A stretch of 64,000 nucleotides of DNA from assembly GCA_022577435.1 (NCBI GenBank), contig JAKOON010000018.1, positions 6,005,656-6,069,655 on the forward strand, written 5' to 3'. Position 1 is the stretch's first letter. Each line of letters starts with the position of its first letter. This DNA is from Embiotoca jacksoni (lineage: Eukaryota; Chordata; Actinopteri; Embiotocidae). A program made the position numbers and the translations under genes. Under the pieces are notes generated by a model that was not told the origin of the DNA, did no database searches, and saw nothing but the letters and a program-made list of their open reading frames with translations. Shown piece by piece: positions 59,212 through 64,000 of the stretch.

Positions 59212-60309
59212 GCAGAGGTCGTGCGCACCTTGGCGGGGCATCGGAGCGCGCGGCAGCCCGGTCCATCCTGCCGCTGCTTCAGCCTGTGTGCGGTGCCCCG
59301 CGCTCCGCGGCGGCTTTGGCTCCTTCGCACTGCGCTGAGTGAATGAACTCAAATGTTATCTCCTTGTTGGGTGGAAACAAAATAACGCGCAGCGGCGGCT
59401 GCTAAATGACGCATTGTCTTCTTCCTGTAAACTTTAGTTGCTGCTGCGTTTATTGTCCTCACAAAGCCTTCATTGTCTCCAACGTGGAGCGGAGCAGGGG
59501 CGAGATTTTAATTCACGTTTATAGAGACCTAAACGTGCTCTCAGGAAGAAAACAAAGACGTGATTTTACTATTTAACAGCTGACTTTTAAGCACCAGAGG
59601 AGGAAAGGACGCTGTCGTCGAATTCCGTTTCACGAAACCCAGATTTATTCCATGATTTTATGTCAGTTTCTATCAGTGACTTTAAACATTTAAACTTTTA
59701 GCTCCACATGACTCGGAAGAAAACAACTCTCCATTTAAATGCACCCTGCTGACACCCTGAAATCCAGCAGTGATAATGCCAATAATTCCTCCGGAGCTGC
59801 TCTCTTTTTCTGTTGCCACACATACAACTATTTTTGCCTCGTTAGAGGCTGGATCTCCTGCACTGTGCTGCTGTGCTGAACACTGAAAAGTCCCAAGTTT
59901 GATTAAAAAATAAAAGAAAGAAGCTGCGGGCCGGCAACAGGGAGTGGAAGAAGCAGGAAAATAGTTGTTTAACCTTTCATAATAATATTCAAATATATTT
60001 TATTTTTGCCTCTTTTTAATCCCAGTCTTTCAGCCTGCTATAAGGAGCCTCTGTAATGAAGACGTCAGTGTATTAACAGTGGAAGACATTCTGTAAAACA
60101 ATCAGTTATGTGTGTAATGAAAATAGAAAAGCATGCTGATTTCCAGTGACTGAAACATAATCGCAGGGACTTTTCTCCCATCATGCTGAGCGCCTCTCTG
60201 TAGTGTAACGGATGCTGACAAATCCCCTGTGTGGTTTTATGCCATTCAACCTACAGCATATCTCCCAATGACATTTCTGCATTATACCCTCGGCGATGCA
60301 TTTACTGAG

Positions 60310-60328
60310 AAAAAAAAAAAAAAAAAAA
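60310..60328. repeat. A-rich homopolymer
   Basis: About 18 A in a row within intron 1. Confidence 0.93.
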
Positions 60329-60779
60329 GGACAATTAAAATAATGCAATTCGCAGCATTTCGGCCGATGAAACATTTCCATCTCAGCACCTCCTCACTCA
60401 GATATTTCTCTGTTTTTTTCAAATGGTCACAACTGACTGCACAGTGTTGTTCACTGTTAAAATTAAATGTGAGACTGCTGAGTAATTTTTACCCCGACTT
60501 CTTTAATGTTGGCTGAGAGGGAGAAAAAAAACCCCAGCAAAATGACATTTGGAAAAGCAGGAGAAAGAAAAAAGTTATTTTGATGTGTCAGTGAGAAGCT
60601 TTGATTTTTGTTTTTTAAAAAGCTTAACAGGGAAATCTCCCTCATTATTTCCTCGGGTTTATTTTTTTTATTTATTTTTTGGTCTAATTAATAGTAAAAT
60701 GATCCAAACTGAATCCTCAGACGCTGATATTTGCTCTGGCGCAGGCCACAAACACTCCCAGAAATTAATCTTTTAATTC

Positions 60780-61420
60780 ACTTTTTCTGCCACCTGCATG
60801 AAACAAAGGAGGAGAGAACTACATGCAATGGCATTTATTTATATTTACCTCTGTGTATGACAGACGATAACAGGACCGTTTGTGTTGTTTATGCTTGAAG
60901 ATACTGACGTGCCACCCCATTGCATTGTGGAATATGGATGAACGCTCGGAGCGTGTTGACGTATCCGACTGCAATTGAATGCATAACGAGCTTTCATAAA
61001 CACTTTGCACTTGTCATCAAACTACAAACAGACAACTGCAGCTCATTTCCATAACCTCTTGATTTTTAATAGCCCAAGTAATTGAAACAAGGGAGACAAT
61101 ACATAAAATATAGTGCTGAGGCAAATGTATTTACATAATGGAAACGACAGAATTGGTTCCACAACATTAAGCATTGCATATGAGTATCACACGAACGCGC
61201 GCACATTAGCTGGCAGGCCCCTTCGCAGCGTGTTTCCGAGCGGCTAATTTATCAGCACTGCTGATTCATTCTGATAACACGGGACATTAGGGGCCAGTTC
61301 AGGGGCCGCGTGTAAATGAACTGTGTCTTTGGGAAGTGCTGATGGCCGCTGGCTCGTCCAGAGCTGCAGGACTCAGCAGCTGCAACACGATGATTGTTAT
61401 ATTCTGATGTTGCTTAAGCT
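60780..61420. promoter_or_regulatory. Candidate conserved intronic regulatory element
   Basis: Complex, repeat-free DNA with an OCT-like 'attgcatatgag' (61174-61185) and the words 'ggctaatttatcagcactgc' (61242-61261) and 'gattcattctgataacac' (61263-61280). The texture is unlike the A/T-tract-filled DNA on both sides. Intron 1 position fits an adarb2 enhancer, but this is inference. Confidence 0.33.
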
Positions 61421-62579
61421 GTCAGAAAAAGAGCACAATTTAATTCTTCTTTTTTTTTTTCCTACTTAAAACTTGTCCATAAATTTCACAAAGCTGGACC
61501 AAGCCTCTTCTTTTTTATATATATATATCTTCATCATCCTTCATCCGAAATGCCAACTGATCATCATCTTGAGATTTCCGCTCAATCACTTTTTTTTTTT
61601 TCTTTTTTTTTTTCTAGACCTGAAGGCACAAAAATCACAGAGGGATTATTGAATGGCATTTGGGGTCTTAATCCCTTGAAAAGGCTGCAGATTATTTGTA
61701 GATGGACTCACTAAACCCTGTGTGTGTGTATTCAAAAGGTTGTAAGCAGATTCCTTTCCACGTCTTTAATTAATTTCTTCTCCCCCAAAACTTCTTTTAT
61801 TTTCCTTATTTATTTATTTTTCTCATTTTGTGCCACGGGGGGCGGAACAAAGAAACACGGAATCAAGATTACAGGTCAGAGATTTATTTGCTCGCGTCTC
61901 TTTTCTGCGGCCGAGGCCTCGGTCGCTTCCTGCTCAGGATTCCTAGAAATCACACACCTTTTTTTTTTTTTTTTATACTTTAAACCAGAAGCTGTGTTTT
62001 TTTTGTTGTTGTTGTTGTTGTTTTTTTTAGCTGCTGTTTGCCTCGTCGTGTTGTTCAGGTCCTGACGCTCGGTGGTGTGCGCACGCACGCCTCGGTCTGC
62101 GTTTTGTTTGCTTTCCGCCGAGCCCAGCGTTTGACCCGTGTCGCCGCTCCCACGGATCCATGGACACACCGTGGATGTGGCTCTTAATTGATCACAGCCT
62201 TGTGATTTGTGGTCGTGTCCCTGAAGGGACGTCGCTGGTTTTCATCAGGAACATCCGGGCGAATGGGACTTCCCTTTTTTTCTGCGTGTTGAATCCCACC
62301 TGTCAATCACCAGGATGACCTTTTATTCGACGGTGGCATATGCACAACTCTTTTTTTTTTTTTTTTTTATCCACACTGTCCTTTTTTTTTTCTTTTTTTT
62401 TTACTAACAAAAATAAGCACCGCAGAGATTTATAGAGCGACATTATTTCTTTTACAGCCACACTTATCACCCCGCACTCTACAGTACAGTATATCAGCGT
62501 ATCATCGAGAGCGTCGAGGGGGAAATGTGAAAAACACAGAGTGGAACATAATTTATGGAGCAATTACTGTTTACGTTCT

Positions 62580-62807
62580 TAAGAGAGGTGGAGGCTGCCG
62601 GAGGGGGGGCCGGGGGGGGGGGGGGTGAGAGGGGGGAGGGTTTGGGGGTAAAAGTTGAGGCGGAGGCAGAGGAGCGGAGGACGAGGGTCCTCTCACAGCT
62701 GAGCCCTGTCGCTCCGCGGAGGCGGGAGGAGACGTCAGCGGTGGAGGCAGCAGGGGGAGAGGACACTTGGTGCCGCACGGCATCGTGCGCTTCACCTCTC
62801 GGCGCCG
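62580..62807 (+). promoter_or_regulatory. GC-rich block with G-quadruplex motif, possible alternative adarb2 promoter
   Basis: Strongly GC- and CpG-rich. G-rich tracts at 62603-62651 include a run of 14 G (62612-62625) and tracts of 7, 6, 3 and 5 G, enough for a G-quadruplex on the + strand. GC-box-like ggaggcggga near 62717 and GACGTCA at 62732-62738. It lies directly before an ATG exon with a splice donor. This combination is promoter-like, but no transcription evidence is available. Confidence 0.35.
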
Positions 62808-62847
62808 ATGGCAGCGACGGAGGCGGTGTCGAGAGCTGGGGGCAAAG
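62808..62847 (+). CDS. Possible alternative first coding exon of adarb2
   Basis: An ATG inside the GC-rich block opens MAATEAVSRAGGK and then reaches AAA G followed by GTCAGA, a usable donor (62848). The split phase (1) is the same as after exon 1, and both exons end AAA G, so this exon could join adarb2 exon 2 in frame. The product would lack the R domain. Against it: the peptide is only 13 codons, C at -3 is a weak start context, and short ATG-to-GT combinations are common by chance. The frame at 62555-62905 overlapping it is a different frame through the G-rich repeat and is not proposed as coding. Confidence 0.28.
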
Positions 62848-63779
62848 GTCAGAAACCTCCATTAGGATTTATTTTCAAAATCTGCATCGTGACGTCTGTT
62901 CGTGAATTTCCTCTTATCACCACTCGACCTCGCTGTCGGGCGGTACAATTTGTGTATGATTTAGCAGACATATATTTAGTTTTTAGCCTTTTTTTCTTTT
63001 TTCCGTTTCACAAAGAAGGAAAAGAGGGTTTCCGGCTGGAATGGACGTTGTGCCCGAACAGTATTTGTTCCCAGAACTCCTCATGGTTTTTGACTGGTGA
63101 TTTTCAGGTTTTGCCTGAATGAAAAACCTCACAGAGCTCGCGAGTCATTGTGAACGTGGGCTTTAAACCTGACGCGGCTCTGAAACGACGTGCTCTCGCG
63201 TTGTTTACATCCGCAGCAGCTCCGAGCAGCCAAGTCTCCCCGCTTCCACTCCAGCTGCACGGACACACGTTGAGCGTCACGCCTATTCCTCTCCCCTCAT
63301 TTCCTGTCTGCCTCTCAACTGTCATCTGTTATATAAAGGCAAACAAACAAACAAAACAAAAAAATCCCTCACACACACAAACAAGTAGAATAATACAATA
63401 GTGACAATTTAAATAAAACAGCAACTACAAGGTTTTCTTCTGCAACAACAGCAAAGAGAAACGGATGCAAATGTAGAACGCAGATCTTTTGAATATAGAG
63501 TACAATATGCACATGGTGTCTGTGAGAGGCTGAATAACGGCACCAATAAAAAAAAAAGACACCATGTGAGTAATAAAAGAAAAAAAACAAACAGTCAGGA
63601 ATTTTCTCAATGCCAAATCTCCCTGAAAAATGATTTCAGTCAAGTTAGAATAGTAGAAATATGCGCGTGGTGAAGTGTGTTTGAGTTGAGAGGAGGGCGC
63701 GGCTGCTTTTCTGTCTGGCTGATAAATTCACTCATTCTCCAGATTATTTTTGAACTTGTTTAGCGCCTCTGGGTTTCCT

Positions 63780-64000
63780 GTCTCCGTTAATATGTACGTT
63801 TGGGTTGTGACGGTACGGGATGGTCTCTGCGTTGGCCTCCGCTCGCGAATCGACTCGGAGAGCAGCAGGACGGAGACGAGCCGAGGACTCCGGGACATGA
63901 ACGTCTCGCTGTGTCTTGCAAATTGTTCCAGCTACCAGTTTCCTAATGTAGGTTCATTCACAGTGGGGGTGGCGGCTGTGGAGCGCAGTAGTTACCGGTG
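63780..64000 (+). other. Third CpG-rich patch, open frame at window edge
   Basis: CpG-rich sequence around 63810-63905 precedes an ATG at 63898 that opens MNVSLCLANCSSYQFPN and stays open to the right edge (about 34 codons). The frame is cut by the window end. It could be the start of another exon or chance. No domain is visible. Confidence 0.2.

Larger units (their letters stand above)
58720..59400. promoter_or_regulatory. adarb2: CpG-rich island around adarb2 exon 1
   Basis: CpG density is clearly higher than in the rest of the window on both sides of the start codon (for example 58725-58810, 58915-59060 and 59210-59335). It covers the probable 5'UTR, exon 1 and the start of intron 1. This is typical of a vertebrate promoter. 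Confidence 0.6.
59131..64000 (+). other. adarb2: adarb2 intron 1 (start only)
   Basis: Begins at the exon 1 donor. No exon homologous to ADARB2 exon 2 was found before the right edge, so the intron is at least 4.9 kb. A very large first intron is usual for ADARB2 in mammals. It holds A/T tracts, one candidate conserved block, a GC-rich block with a possible alternative first exon, and a third CpG-rich patch. Other T-rich tracts: 61590-61613, 61960-61974, 62351-62402. Confidence 0.75.

Noticed and set aside
62555..62905. 116-aa ORF through the G-rich block
   Set aside because: A glycine/glutamate run made by G-rich low complexity; frame differs from the short exon with the donor.
1..64000. 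CRISPR array, prokaryotic operon, phage or integron
   Set aside because: No regularly spaced direct repeats, no ribosome-binding-site-led gene series, and vertebrate-type repeats and splice signals throughout.

Overview
The window looks like teleost fish nuclear DNA, probably a spiny-rayed (percomorph) fish. It is AT-rich, has long (CA)n, (GA)n, (AT)n and GAAA microsatellites, a tRNA-derived SINE with a fish-type 3' tail, a mariner transposase relic, and several degenerate dispersed repeats of kinds I recall from fish genomes. There is no dense gene content, no operon-like layout and no long ORF that looks real. The species call is inference; no taxon-specific gene is complete here. The one gene I can name is adarb2 (ADAR3/RED2, the brain-restricted, catalytically inactive member of the ADAR family). 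Its first coding exon is at 59028-59130 on the + strand. It encodes the ADARB2-specific N-terminus with the arginine-rich R domain and ends at a phase-1 splice donor. Everything from 59131 to the right edge is therefore most likely adarb2 intron 1, and bases 1 to about 58,500 are mostly the upstream intergenic region. Layout. 1-640: a 126-bp, well-spliced, coding-like exon on the - strand (376-501) from an unidentified gene running off the left edge, next to a dispersed repeat. 640-58,500: intergenic DNA made of (a) AT-rich sequence with nothing recognisable, (b) complex repeat-free stretches that read like candidate regulatory or conserved noncoding DNA (for example 8.3-9.3, 10.4-12.0, 13.3-14.0, 16.0-16.6, 33.1-34.3, 42.0-42.4 and 47.5-48.1 kb), and (c) transposon debris (SINE 19.5 kb, mariner 24 kb, CpG-rich repeat 25.3-26.2 kb, transposon-like element 29.8-30.8 kb, LINE relics 14.7 and 40.5 kb, and a repeat family in at least five copies). 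Two single-site matches stand out: a near-consensus CTCF site at 5875-5890 and a strong RE1/NRSE (REST) match at 29115-29135. The second is plausible biology for a neuron-restricted gene. 58.5-59.4 kb: CpG-rich adarb2 promoter, 5'UTR and exon 1, bracketed by two long A tracts. 59.1-64.0 kb: intron 1, with a candidate conserved element (60.8-61.4 kb) and a second GC-rich block (62.6-62.85 kb). That block holds a G-quadruplex motif and a short ATG exon whose donor has the same phase as exon 1, so it may be an alternative first exon. A third CpG-rich patch runs to the right edge. I found no novel multi-gene system. The items most worth following are the possible alternative adarb2 promoter, the REST and CTCF candidate sites, the unidentified exon at the left edge, and the promoter-like CCAAT array inside a repeat.
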